In this document: positions 38,785 to 46,398 of the stretch, piece by piece | How the letters are laid out: every line of letters begins with the position of its first letter | How positions within the stretch are numbered: position 1 is the first letter of the stretch | DNA from: a virus | Length of the DNA: 47,368 bases | Reading direction: 5' to 3' (one strand) | IMG/VR virus record: IMGVR_UViG_3300046385_000134 | Span: 1-47,368 of that record | Program-made: the position numbers and the translations under genes | The notes under the pieces: generated by a model | What the model was told of the DNA's origin: nothing | Databases searched by the model: none | What the model saw: the letters and a program-made list of their open reading frames with translations, nothing else

Positions 38785-38979
38785 ATGCAAAGACAACAAT
38801 TTGTTACTAAGCCTAATTTCTCATTATACAATTGCATCAACAACGAACGGATTACCGGAGACTTGATCAATGAAGATGAGATTGAGGGTAAGAAGTTTTA
38901 TGTGATGCGCGTAGGTCCTCGCGTGCTAAAACTAGCGAAGGACGCATACGCACCAAAGAAAGCCAACCTGACCCGTTGA
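38785..38979 (+). CDS. Small hypothetical basic protein
   Basis: A 64-residue protein: MQRQQFVTKPNFSLYNCINN, then ERITGDLINEDEIEGKKFYV and MRVGPRVLKLAKDAYAPKKA. It has an excellent ribosome-binding site (AAAGGAG, 8 bases away) and its own promoter, which suggests strong expression. The GxxFYVMRVGPRVLKLAKDAY part looks like a conserved small module. No function known. Confidence 0.78.
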   Translation: MQRQQFVTKPNFSLYNCINNERITGDLINEDEIEGKKFYVMRVGPRVLKLAKDAYAPKKANLTR

Positions 38980-39004
38980 CTTTACAGTTTAAATGCTGTA
39001 TACT
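38976..39004 (+). promoter_or_regulatory. Sigma70-type promoter (TTGACT-17-TATACT)
   Basis: CGTTGACT overlaps the stop codon of the upstream gene and TATACT follows with 17-base spacing. It drives the HTH gene; the predicted transcript starts near 39011. Confidence 0.82.
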
Positions 39005-39009
39005 CGGTT

Positions 39010-39036
39010 TACCAACTATTATTGGTATTTTGTTAT
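39010..39036 (+). promoter_or_regulatory. Leader hairpin at the start of the HTH transcript
   Basis: TACCAA-CTATTA-TTGGTA is a 6-bp inverted repeat followed by TTTTGTT. It sits right at the predicted start site. It could be an operator for autoregulation, an mRNA 5' stabilising hairpin or a weak terminator. Confidence 0.4.
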
Positions 39037-39059
39037 CTTACTTTATGAAAGAATTGAAA

Positions 39060-39281
39060 ATGACTCAAAAGCAAAAATTGTTTACCGCGCTATCTAAAGG
39101 CGTTGAATTGACCACCAAGCAAATTCGCGCACGCGGTATTGCATCGCCTAGCAAGGTTGTTTCTCGCTTGCGCGAAGACGGTGTTAAGATTGCAACCAAG
39201 GAATATGTCACCAAAAAGGGTGTTGTTACTTACAAGTATGCATTGACCCAAGGTACAAAGCGTGCTGCAATGACTGCTTGA
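39060..39281 (+). CDS. Small winged-helix/HTH protein
   Basis: A 73-residue protein: KQKLFTALSKGVELTTKQIR, then ARGIASPSKVVSRLREDGVK and a wing-like KEYVTKKGVVTYKYALT. The layout of three helices then a beta-hairpin is that of small winged-helix DNA-binding proteins common in T4-like phages. An in-frame ATG 15 bases upstream is possible. With its own promoter and leader hairpin it may be a transcription regulator. Confidence 0.78.
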   Translation: MTQKQKLFTALSKGVELTTKQIRARGIASPSKVVSRLREDGVKIATKEYVTKKGVVTYKYALTQGTKRAAMTA

Positions 39282-39306
39282 TCACAGCATAGATAAGTGA
39301 TATAAT
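39278..39306 (+). promoter_or_regulatory. Promoter (TTGATC-17-TATAAT) abutting a terminator
   Basis: TTGATC overlaps the HTH stop codon and a perfect TATAAT lies 17 bases on. The next base begins the terminator stem, so the transcript would start inside that stem. It serves the gene cluster beginning with the SH3-like protein. Confidence 0.72.
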
Positions 39307-39330
39307 GGGGGTGATAATTCACCCCCTTTT
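39307..39330 (+). terminator. Intrinsic terminator (GGGGGTG/CACCCCC, TTTT)
   Basis: A perfect 7-bp GC-rich stem with an ATAATT loop and a TTTT tail, ending the HTH transcript. It follows directly on the TATAAT box of the next promoter. Confidence 0.8.
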
Positions 39331-39347
39331 CGTTTAAGGAGTTTGTT

Positions 39348-39617
39348 ATGGAACAGTTTTACACATCGAAGCAAGGCCGCGATCATTTGAAAACAATGCT
39401 GCACAACAGCGTTGTGGAAGTACGATTCTTGAAGGCTGATGGCACAGAGCGTGTTATGAAGTGTACCCTGCAGTCTGATGTGATCATTGCAGGTGAGAAG
39501 AAGACAGAACGCACCAAACCTGTCAATGAAGAAGTATTGAATGTGTGGGATGTGGAAAAGGATGCATGGCGCTCTTTCCGTCTTGATGCAATCACGAATG
39601 TGAATACACAGCTATGA
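39348..39617 (+). CDS. SH3-like beta-barrel protein (WYL_2/DUF2693-like)
   Basis: An 89-residue protein: SVVEVRFLKADGTERVMKCT, then KKTERTKPVNEEVLNVWDVE and WRSFRLDAITNV. This pattern (VxFxKxDGTxRxMxCTL ... VWDxExxxWRSFRxDxI) is that of a very common phage family with an SH3/Sm-like barrel. The role is unknown. AAGGAG lies 8 bases before the ATG, and it overlaps the next gene by ATGA. Confidence 0.83.
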   Translation: MEQFYTSKQGRDHLKTMLHNSVVEVRFLKADGTERVMKCTLQSDVIIAGEKKTERTKPVNEEVLNVWDVEKDAWRSFRLDAITNVNTQL

Positions 39618-40033
39618 AAGTAGGATTCACATGCTCAGCATTTGACTTGTTGCACGCAGGTCATATTCTAATGCTTGAGGAAGCAAAGAAACAGTGCGAT
39701 TGGCTCGTAGTTGGGCTGCAGACAGATCCATCTATCGATCGACCAGATACTAAGAACACTCCTGTTCAATCGATTGTTGAGCGGTACATCCAGTTGAAAG
39801 CTGTCAAATATGTCGACGAGATTGTTGTTTATACAACAGAAAAAGATCTTATCGATCTTCACTACGTCGTTCCGGTGAAGGTTCGTATTCTAGGTGAAGA
39901 ATACCAAGACAAAGATTTCACCGGCAAAGAGTTGTGCGGCACACTTGGCATTGAGACATACTTCAATACACGTCAGCATCGCTTTAGCACAACAGAGCTA
40001 CGTCAACGAATTGCTGTGGAAGCATTGAAATGA
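39614..40033 (+). CDS. Cytidylyltransferase-like nucleotidyltransferase (TagD-type)
   Basis: GFTCSAFDLLHAGHILMLEE contains the HxGH nucleotide-binding motif, and HRFSTTELRQRI the ISTTxLRxRI signature of glycerol-3-phosphate or phosphocholine-type cytidylyltransferases. It is 139 residues long, a single domain. It would activate a small alcohol phosphate or sugar phosphate with CTP. It lies next to an epimerase and a glycosyltransferase, so the product is probably used to modify a glycan. Confidence 0.85.
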   Translation: MKVGFTCSAFDLLHAGHILMLEEAKKQCDWLVVGLQTDPSIDRPDTKNTPVQSIVERYIQLKAVKYVDEIVVYTTEKDLIDLHYVVPVKVRILGEEYQDKDFTGKELCGTLGIETYFNTRQHRFSTTELRQRIAVEALK

Positions 40034-40989
40034 ACGTATTGGTAACAGGTTCACATGGATACATTGGATCTGTTCTCTGTAAAGTGCTTACAGAAGCAGG
40101 TCACAACGTGGTGGCAGTTGATAATAAAAAGTTCCTTGGCGGGGACTTTCGCTATTTCCGAACTGTGTATCATCATTCATTTGATTCTGATATGGTTGCC
40201 AACCTCGTTATCACTGAAAAGATTGAGGTAATTTACCATCTAGCAGCAACGAGCCTGGTTGGACCTGATGCACTTGATCCGATTGAGTATTACTGGAACA
40301 ACGTGTCTCACACCACTAACATGGTTCATAAGCTGATTGAGCGAGGATGGAAGGGCCGCATTGTATTTGCAAGCACTGCTGCAGTATACTCACCTCAATC
40401 TAACATGCTCGGTCGTCCGTTTGACGAGTACTCACAAGTAGATCCTGCAAGTGTGTATGGAAGAACTAAATTGATCTGTGAGGACGTGTTGAAGCACGCA
40501 ACCAAATACGGAATTAAAACGTCTATATTCCGTTTCTTTAACGTTGCTGGTGCAGTTGATGATCTTGGTGAAGAACACGAAGATACCCACCTCATATCGA
40601 GGATTTGCCATGCAGCATTGGGGCATTCAGATATGAAGGTGTATGGTGATAACTTTGATACGCCAGACGGCACGTGTATTCGGGATTATGTCCATGTACT
40701 GGATGTGTGTCGAGCAATGATGTGTTATCGTCCAGAAGCTCCCTTGGAAGTATACAACTTAGGTACTGGCCAAGGAGCATCCGTCAAACAGGTAATTGAC
40801 TTCTTTACGTGTGTTACTGGTATTGATGTTCCGTATGAAGTTGTCAGACGCCGCGCAGGTGATGTATCAACGCTCGTGGCTGACGGCAGTGCATTTAAAA
40901 GAGATACGGGATTCCAGTACCAGCACAGTTTTTTGGTTGAGATTATAGAAACATCGTGGGAATATTTTAGGAGTAAAAATGGGGTTTGA
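40030..40989 (+). CDS. NAD-dependent epimerase (GalE-like)
   Basis: VLVTGSHGYIGSVLCKVL is the NAD loop, FASTAAVYSP the Ser/Thr catalytic strand, and SVYGRTKLICED the YxxxK. GTCIRDYVHVLDVCRAM is the GalE signature (RDYxHVxD), and YNLGTGQGASVKQVID the C-terminal hallmark. It is a UDP-sugar 4-epimerase-type enzyme of 319 residues, matching the family. It would supply an epimerised nucleotide sugar to the glycosyltransferases. It overlaps the next gene by 11 bases. Confidence 0.9.
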   Translation: MNVLVTGSHGYIGSVLCKVLTEAGHNVVAVDNKKFLGGDFRYFRTVYHHSFDSDMVANLVITEKIEVIYHLAATSLVGPDALDPIEYYWNNVSHTTNMVHKLIERGWKGRIVFASTAAVYSPQSNMLGRPFDEYSQVDPASVYGRTKLICEDVLKHATKYGIKTSIFRFFNVAGAVDDLGEEHEDTHLISRICHAALGHSDMKVYGDNFDTPDGTCIRDYVHVLDVCRAMMCYRPEAPLEVYNLGTGQGASVKQVIDFFTCVTGIDVPYEVVRRRAGDVSTLVADGSAFKRDTGFQYQHSFLVEIIETSWEYFRSKNGV

Positions 40990-41968
40990 TGTAAACGAAA
41001 TTTCGAAGAATTCGAAAGGCGGCACTGAGCTGTTGAAGATGGAGCTGGAGAAGCGGTTACCTGCTGGGTTAATCGATGACTTCCAGATCATCTGCTCACG
41101 TGTGCGCCAAATTGAAGAAGATAAGATCCGTCTATACTGGTTACATGACCTGCCAGAGGATCCAGAAACTGCTCACCTGAAAGAAGCAGCAAGCCGTGAC
41201 CGCTTCCATAAGATGGTGTTCTGTGGTAACTGGCAGTATACACGTTACCGCGACTACCTTGGCGTTCCACATGACCACAACTCTTTGGTCATCGATAACG
41301 GTGTTGAACCAATCGAAGTACATGAGAAACCAAAAGATGAAGTTCGTCTGATCTACTTCTCAACACCTCAACGCGGGCTGGAAATCCTGGTACCTGTGTT
41401 TGAAGAGTTGTGCAAGAAACATGACAACATCGTACTTGATGTGTTCTCGAGTTACAGCATCTATGGCTGGCCTGACGCTGATAAGCGCTTTGAGCCAATC
41501 TTTGATCGTTGCCGTGCTCATCCAAAGATCAACTATCATGGATCGCAGTCAAATGAAGTGGTCCGTGAAGCGCTTAAACGTGCACATATAATGGCCTATC
41601 CTTCTATTTGGATGGAGTGCAACAGTCGCGCAGTGATTGAAGCAATGAGTGCTGGATTGATGTGTATCCATCCTAACTATGGTGGTTTGGTTGACACATC
41701 TGGTGGTATGAACTTGATGTATCAGTGGGATGACAACGTCAACCGCCATGCCGGTGCATTCTATGCAGCCTTGGATCACGGTATTCAATCTGTTCATAGT
41801 GAGCCATCACGCAACTATTTGCAGCTCGTTAAGATGTATGCTGATACACGATTCGGGTGGAACAGAATCACTGCACAATGGGAAAGTTTGTTGATGGCTA
41901 TGAAAGAACGGTACCCAACTTTGGAATCTCGTGCACTACCTCAACAGATGTTCCATTACAAACCATAA
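40979..41968 (+). CDS. GT4-like glycosyltransferase
   Basis: A 329-residue GT-B enzyme. The N-terminal GGTELLKMELEKRLP is typical of this phage and bacterial subgroup. RLIYFSTPQRGLEILVPVFE is the start of the C-terminal domain, and IMAYPSIWMECNSRAVIEAM followed by SAGLMCIHPNYGGLVD the donor-sugar site with the conserved Glu. It is the last gene of this sugar cluster and is followed by a promoter. Confidence 0.87.
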   Translation: MGFDVNEISKNSKGGTELLKMELEKRLPAGLIDDFQIICSRVRQIEEDKIRLYWLHDLPEDPETAHLKEAASRDRFHKMVFCGNWQYTRYRDYLGVPHDHNSLVIDNGVEPIEVHEKPKDEVRLIYFSTPQRGLEILVPVFEELCKKHDNIVLDVFSSYSIYGWPDADKRFEPIFDRCRAHPKINYHGSQSNEVVREALKRAHIMAYPSIWMECNSRAVIEAMSAGLMCIHPNYGGLVDTSGGMNLMYQWDDNVNRHAGAFYAALDHGIQSVHSEPSRNYLQLVKMYADTRFGWNRITAQWESLLMAMKERYPTLESRALPQQMFHYKP

Positions 41969-41971
41969 ACG

Positions 41972-42000
41972 TTGACAAAGGTGGTAGATTGGTGTAATAT
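41972..42000 (+). promoter_or_regulatory. Promoter of the RNase H/PhoH operon (TTGACA-17-TAATAT)
   Basis: A consensus TTGACA in the CGTTGACA context with TAATAT at 17-base spacing. The -10 box is in the loop of a 10-bp dyad, GTGGTAGATT (41981-41990) and AATCTACTAC (42006-42015), with one G-T pair. There is no T-run after the dyad. Confidence 0.85.
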
Positions 42001-42028
42001 ATACTAATCTACTACTCTGAAATTTAAT

Positions 42029-42883
42029 ATGATTTTACTGGACCTTTCACAGGTAATGATCTCTAACATTATGGCACAGATTGGAACGCACACCGATGCA
42101 ATCCAACCTGACCTTGTTAGACATATGATTATCAACACCATTCGTTCGCTTAAAGTGAAGTTTGGCAAAGAATACGGCGAACTTGTTATTGCATGTGATG
42201 ATCGCAAATACTGGCGCCGTGAGTTCTTCCCACAATACAAAGGTAATCGTAAGATTGACCGCGAAAAGTCTAACGTAGACTGGCCTGCTTTATTCGAGAT
42301 CATTAACATGATTAAGCAGGAGCTGAAAGACCATTTCCCATACCGCGTAATCCAAGTCGAACACGTTGAAGCAGACGATGTTATTGCATCGCTGTGTATG
42401 AAATTTGGTCAAGAACTAAATAATGGAAACAAGATCCTGATCCTCAGTGGGGATAAGGACTTTGTTCAACTCCAGAAGTTTGGTAACGTGTATCAGTATG
42501 ATCCAGTAATGAAGCGTGATATCGCTTCCAACGATCCTGAGAAATTCCTGACACGCTTGATTCTTTCTGGTGACCGTGGTGACGGTGTACCAAATGTCCT
42601 GTCGCCGGATAATTGTATTGTTGAGGGTATTCGCCAGAAGGCCCTCAGAGAAACCAAAGTTGATGAAATTCTCAACACACCCTTTGAGTCTCTGCCCGAA
42701 GAGATTCGCCGAAATTGGAATCGCAACAAGATGATGATCGATCTGAGCATGATTCCAAAACATATACAGACTGCCATTGTGCAGGAGTATGACGCACAGG
42801 CCGGCAAGCCTCGTGACAAAATCTTCAATTATTTGATTAACCACAAAATGAAACTACTGATCGAATCAGTGGGTGACTTCTAA
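42029..42883 (+). CDS. rnh: RNase H / 5'-3' exonuclease (T4 Rnh-like)
   Basis: A FEN-1-type nuclease that removes RNA primers. MILLDLSQVMIS gives the first Asp, VIACDDRKYWRREFFPQYKG the second cluster, VEADDVIASLCMKFG the third, and ILSGDKDFVQLQ the fourth. SGDRGDGVPNV is the helix-hairpin-helix region. At 284 residues it is near T4 Rnh (305). It heads a promoter-proximal operon with PhoH and an exonuclease. Confidence 0.93.
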   Translation: MILLDLSQVMISNIMAQIGTHTDAIQPDLVRHMIINTIRSLKVKFGKEYGELVIACDDRKYWRREFFPQYKGNRKIDREKSNVDWPALFEIINMIKQELKDHFPYRVIQVEHVEADDVIASLCMKFGQELNNGNKILILSGDKDFVQLQKFGNVYQYDPVMKRDIASNDPEKFLTRLILSGDRGDGVPNVLSPDNCIVEGIRQKALRETKVDEILNTPFESLPEEIRRNWNRNKMMIDLSMIPKHIQTAIVQEYDAQAGKPRDKIFNYLINHKMKLLIESVGDF

Positions 42884-43335
42884 TGAAAAAAAGCATCTCG
42901 GAACTTCTTACAGAATGTTCCAAACTCCCTAGTTCAAAAGCAAAAGCAGAGTTTCTACAACAGAACGATTCGCTGACAATGCGTGTTGTTTTACAGTACG
43001 CTCTTGATCCACGCATCGTATGGAATTTGCCACCTGGTGAACCTCCATACAAACCCTGCGAGTTTCTCGATCAAGAGGCTCGACTTTTCCAAGAGATCCG
43101 CAAACTGTACTTGTTCATTAAAGACAGCGGTGCGCCTGATCTATCAGCCCTTAAACGGGAATCCCTTTTTATTCAGTTTCTTGAGGGCATTGACCCTAAA
43201 GATGCAAAGCTGATGTGTAGTGTAAAAGATAAGAAGCTCCCATACAAAGGACTTACCGCTAATCTTATTAACACAGCCTTTCCTGGCTTGATTCTACAGA
43301 AAGAAGAGAAGAAAAGTGAGCAAACCTCAGCGTAA
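42883..43335 (+). CDS. DUF6433-like conserved phage protein
   Basis: A 150-residue protein with LQYALDPRIVWNLPPGEPPY followed by KPCEFLDQEARLF, then LSALKRESLFIQFLEGIDPK and DAKLMCSVKDKKLPYKGLTA. This is a very characteristic conserved protein of T4-like phages (family name from memory). Function unknown; consistent position beside rnh suggests a replication or recombination role. It shares one base with the rnh stop. Confidence 0.85.
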   Translation: MKKSISELLTECSKLPSSKAKAEFLQQNDSLTMRVVLQYALDPRIVWNLPPGEPPYKPCEFLDQEARLFQEIRKLYLFIKDSGAPDLSALKRESLFIQFLEGIDPKDAKLMCSVKDKKLPYKGLTANLINTAFPGLILQKEEKKSEQTSA

Positions 43336-43489
43336 GATGCAGGACCAGTATAACTTCGAACGAGAAGAGAAGTCCCATCATTATTACAAGATTCAAAAAA
43401 CAGAGCAATCCAAAAAGATGCTCCGAAGTTTGGATAAGGCCTTGAAGACCAAGGACCTACATAAACTGATCCATGCAGATGAATATTAA
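43316..43489 (+). CDS. Small basic protein (57 aa)
   Basis: Starts at a GTG inside the end of the previous gene (GAAGAGAAGAAAAGTG) and reads MSKPQRKMQDQYNFEREEKS, then HHYYKIQKTEQSKKMLRSLD and ends HKLIHADEY. It fills a gap that would otherwise be empty between two tightly packed genes. It resembles small basic proteins I recall in this position in other T4-like phages. No function known. Confidence 0.62.
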   Translation: MSKPQRKMQDQYNFEREEKSHHYYKIQKTEQSKKMLRSLDKALKTKDLHKLIHADEY

Positions 43490-43498
43490 GGAGATAGC

Positions 43499-43789
43499 AT
43501 GTTTACAAAATTGAAGCAATGGTTGTTTGGTAAGCCGGAACAAACACAAGTACAAGTAGTTGGCGACAACTCAGTTGGTGTGCAAGCAAAAGAATCTGTT
43601 GAGGTTCAGGTTAGCGGCGTACCGTATAAGGTTGAATTGCCAACACCAAAACTAGAAGTTGAAAAGCCTAGTGAACCAGCTCCTGCTGTCACAGTAGCAC
43701 CCGACGTGACCTGGCCTTTTGACGGCACCGAAGAAGCTAAGCTAAAGAAGCCTCGCAAGCCACGCGCCAAAAAGCCTAAGGCAGAGTAA
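43499..43789 (+). CDS. Hypothetical protein with basic tail
   Basis: A 96-residue protein. The N-terminus MFTKLKQWLFGKPEQTQVQV could be an amphipathic membrane-binding helix. The middle is Val/Glu/Pro-rich (VELPTPKLEVEKPSEPAPAV) and probably disordered. The end is a Lys/Pro/Arg-rich tail (KKPRKPRAKKPKAE), likely DNA- or RNA-binding. GGAG lies 8 bases before the ATG and it shares a base with the next start. Confidence 0.72.
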   Translation: MFTKLKQWLFGKPEQTQVQVVGDNSVGVQAKESVEVQVSGVPYKVELPTPKLEVEKPSEPAPAVTVAPDVTWPFDGTEEAKLKKPRKPRAKKPKAE

Positions 43790-44028
43790 TGCCAACATAC
43801 ACCTTCCGCAAGAAGGGCACCGAAGAGGTGTTTGACAAGTTTATGTCAATCTCTGCTAGAGAGCAATACCTAGCAGAGAACCCAGATATTGAATCGATCA
43901 TCGGTGCTCCTGCCACGATCGACGCTACATTCAATAAAAAGCCCGACGCTGGCTTCCGTGAAGTGTTGCAAAAGATCAACGCTCACCACGATAAAAAATA
44001 TACACGGTCTACCATCAACACGTTCTAA
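43789..44028 (+). CDS. FmdB-like small conserved protein lacking zinc cysteines
   Basis: MPTYTFRKKGTEEVFDKFMS with ISAREQYLAENPDIESIIG follows the FmdB-type start (MPxYxFxxxxxxxxFxxxMSIxExexxLxxNP), but the usual CxxC pairs are absent. The C-terminal GFREVLQKINAHHDKKY is helical. I recall this 75-80 residue form in many T4-like phages, so the cysteine-free version may be normal there. Role unknown. Confidence 0.76.
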   Translation: MPTYTFRKKGTEEVFDKFMSISAREQYLAENPDIESIIGAPATIDATFNKKPDAGFREVLQKINAHHDKKYTRSTINTF

Positions 44029-44039
44029 AGGAGTATCAT

Positions 44040-44765
44040 TTGAACGGACTGCCTGCCTACAAAGAAGACGATTTCACTTCATTAAAGAAAGATCGCAAGC
44101 GTAAAGTAACACATAATAAGGAGTTATTGAAGGTAAGGCAAATTAAGCCGATGACATGGGCGCAGGAAGATATGATTGAAGCATATGCTCGTGGTGCTAA
44201 CATCGTTGCTGTTGGTTCGGCTGGTACGGGTAAAAGCTTCATTGCTTCCTACCTCGCACTGACCTCACTATTTTCCAGACAAGTAGATAAGATCGTTGTG
44301 GTGCGTAGCGCTGTGGCGACAAGAGATATGGGGCACTTGCCTGGCTCCTTGCAAGAGAAGTCAGAAGTGTTTACAATTCCATACAAGCAGATTTTTAATG
44401 ATCTGTGTGAGAATGGAACAGCATGGGACATCCTTACAAAGAAGAACATGGTAGAGTTCATTACCACTTCTTATGTTCGTGGTATCACTCTTGAAAACTC
44501 GATTGTAATTATCGATGAATTTCAATCAATGACTGCACATGAGCTGTATAGCGTATTGACACGTGCAGGTAAGGGAACACGTATTATCGTGTGTGGTGAT
44601 ACGAAACAGACTGACTTAGATGGCCGCAAAGAAAAGAGCTGCTATGACTGGTTCATGCAGGTCGTTGATAAGATGCCTGATTGGTTCAACTGCACCACGT
44701 TCATCCATTCTGATATTGTGCGTAGTGATTTTGTTAAAGCCTTGATTATGGCTGTGGAGAGTTAA
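44040..44765 (+). CDS. phoH: PhoH-like P-loop ATPase
   Basis: IVAVGSAGTGKSFIASYLAL is Walker A (Gly59-Ser66) and SIVIIDEFQSM Walker B (Asp159-Glu160). VVVRSAVATRDMGHLPGSLQ and RIIVCGDTKQTDL are PhoH hallmarks. It is 241 residues long. PhoH proteins are RNA helicase-like ATPases of uncertain role, very common in marine phages. The start is TTG with GGAG five bases before it, as no ATG is suitably placed. Confidence 0.92.
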   Translation: MNGLPAYKEDDFTSLKKDRKRKVTHNKELLKVRQIKPMTWAQEDMIEAYARGANIVAVGSAGTGKSFIASYLALTSLFSRQVDKIVVVRSAVATRDMGHLPGSLQEKSEVFTIPYKQIFNDLCENGTAWDILTKKNMVEFITTSYVRGITLENSIVIIDEFQSMTAHELYSVLTRAGKGTRIIVCGDTKQTDLDGRKEKSCYDWFMQVVDKMPDWFNCTTFIHSDIVRSDFVKALIMAVES

Positions 44766-45485
44766 TTGTTTACAACGCAACCTAGGTCGAAGTATTTTGA
44801 CCTATCCGAACCCTTGCCCGAAGCTATTGAACCAGAGGTTTCGTATAGCGATGAAGGCAAGCGGTTCTACAAGACTCCTGAGGGTAATCTATACCCTTCT
44901 GTCACCACTGTCCTCTCAACACTGTCAGCAGATGGCATTGAGAAGTGGCGTAAGAAAGTAGGAGCAGAGGAGGCCAAAAAGATTGGCGTCCAGGCATCCC
45001 GCCGTGGTACCGCTGTTCACTTGATTGCTGAAAACTATCTGTTGAACAAAGACGACTACACAAGCGGTGCCATGCCAGCAAACGTATCCACATTCAATCA
45101 GATTAAGGGTTACCTCGATCTGTACTGTGATGCGGTGCACGGGAATGAATACCCGCTATATAGTGATGAATTACGTACTGCCGGGCGTTGTGATATGATT
45201 GGACGGATGCATGGCATTCGCACGATCGGTGATTTCAAAACAGCAAAGAAGTTCAAAAAAGAAGAGTGGATCAAAGGTTACTTCCTCCAATGTACCACTT
45301 ATGCTCTTGCTCTTTATGAACGCCATAAGATTTGGTGCCCCCAGATCTGCATTATGATTGCTACGGATGAAGATGGTTTACAGCCATTCCTCAAACGTAC
45401 CAAGGATTATGTTGATGAAGTACGTGATGTGTTCGACAACTATCACAAACAAAGGGAAGTACAATGCCTGGATTCGTTCTTATAA
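44766..45485 (+). CDS. PD-(D/E)XK exonuclease (MGME1/RecB-like)
   Basis: RRGTAVHLIAENYL is the helical motif before the core, and TAGRCDMIGRMHGIRTIGDF continuing KTAKKFKKEEW the Asp...(D/E)xK catalytic site. FLQCTTYALAL carries the conserved Gln-Tyr of RecB-type nucleases. It is 239 residues long. MGME1-like enzymes cut single-stranded DNA flaps, fitting the neighbouring RNase H and PhoH. It starts with TTG right after the phoH stop and is overlapped by a small downstream gene. Confidence 0.87.
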   Translation: MFTTQPRSKYFDLSEPLPEAIEPEVSYSDEGKRFYKTPEGNLYPSVTTVLSTLSADGIEKWRKKVGAEEAKKIGVQASRRGTAVHLIAENYLLNKDDYTSGAMPANVSTFNQIKGYLDLYCDAVHGNEYPLYSDELRTAGRCDMIGRMHGIRTIGDFKTAKKFKKEEWIKGYFLQCTTYALALYERHKIWCPQICIMIATDEDGLQPFLKRTKDYVDEVRDVFDNYHKQREVQCLDSFL

Positions 45486-45595
45486 CACCTAATGGTCAGC
45501 GCCACCCATATCATATAAAGGCCTGTGCGGAAATATTTAAAAGTATTTTTGGTGGCCGTATTGAGGATGTAAAGACAGGATGGATCTGGGATTAA
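45464..45595 (+). CDS. Small hypothetical protein (43 aa)
   Basis: Begins 22 bases before the end of the exonuclease gene, with AAAGGGAAG upstream: MPGFVLITPNGQRHPYHIKA, then CAEIFKSIFGGRIEDVKTGW and IWD. The composition is protein-like, and the frame runs to just before the next small start. It could be a small DNA-binding module, but no family is recognised. Confidence 0.5.
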   Translation: MPGFVLITPNGQRHPYHIKACAEIFKSIFGGRIEDVKTGWIWD

Positions 45596-45596
45596 T

Positions 45597-45680
45597 ATGT
45601 TTGCACACATAATTTATTATCTACGTTTGAAATACGTAGAATGGAAAATCAAAAAAGAAAATAGCAAGTTCAATTATTGA
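45597..45680 (+). CDS. Microprotein, first copy of duplicated unit (27 aa)
   Basis: Starts just after the previous stop (TAATATG) and ends one base before the SGNH-like gene. The C-terminal half (YVEWKIKKENSKFNY) matches the same region of the microprotein before the second SGNH-like gene. A hydrophobic aromatic start and basic end suggest an amphipathic helix. The paralogy gives this tiny frame more support than its length would. Confidence 0.6.
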   Translation: MFAHIIYYLRLKYVEWKIKKENSKFNY

Positions 45681-45681
45681 T

Positions 45682-46398
45682 ATGAGTGTTTTAATTTCTG
45701 GAGGCTGCTCTTACGCCTATGGTGAAGGGCTAGCCAACCGTGATGATCGGTATGCACAAAAAGTCGCTGACTACATGGATAAAGAACTTGTGGATGTATC
45801 TGTCCCTGGTGCATCCAATGATTACATCGCATCATGTGTGATCATGGGTATTAACCGTGCTTTGTCACAAGGTAAACAACCAAGTGATATTGTGGTAATG
45901 GTTGGATGGACTTCACAAGCACGGTACGAATATTATGACACAGGTGTTGACTTAATTATGTCCGTAATGGCAATGGTTGGCCCTGGAACACAGCATCATA
46001 AGATTGGTAATGTGTCACGTGATCAGATAGTAGAGTCTATGTGGGGACCGTCGTTCGGTTACTATCAGTTTCTCAGAGCATATCAACGTGTCGATGCACA
46101 CTGTAAACTACTTGGGATACCCGTTATTCACAAGCAGAGCATTAACGTATATGCTATTAACTTTAGAGCTGCTCCGCACGCGTTTGCTTCATTTGCACAA
46201 AATGAAATCATAAACCACGCCCTGACTCCAGAACAAAAGAAGAGTGTCAAACATCTATTGAACCAATCTTCTTTTCAAACAATGGCTGCTGCAGACAAAG
46301 AGCTCGATGAAACCCAGCACCCCACATCTCCCTCCCATTTTAAATGGGCCAATCTGATAATATATGATTTTGAGAAGACACATGGTAAAATGGGTTAA
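45682..46398 (+). CDS. SGNH-hydrolase-like protein, copy 1
   Basis: A 238-residue protein. SGGCSYAYGEGL has the block-I Ser, DVSVPGASNDYIA the Asn block, VVMVGWTSQARYEYYD a core strand, and QHPTSPSHFKWANLI a His block. The Asp expected just before that His in copy 2 (DSHP) is Thr-Gln here, so this copy may be inactive or divergent. It is paralogous to the next large gene. SGNH enzymes are often esterases or O-acetyltransferases acting on sugars, which fits the adjacent sugar genes. Confidence 0.72.
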   Translation: MSVLISGGCSYAYGEGLANRDDRYAQKVADYMDKELVDVSVPGASNDYIASCVIMGINRALSQGKQPSDIVVMVGWTSQARYEYYDTGVDLIMSVMAMVGPGTQHHKIGNVSRDQIVESMWGPSFGYYQFLRAYQRVDAHCKLLGIPVIHKQSINVYAINFRAAPHAFASFAQNEIINHALTPEQKKSVKHLLNQSSFQTMAAADKELDETQHPTSPSHFKWANLIIYDFEKTHGKMG

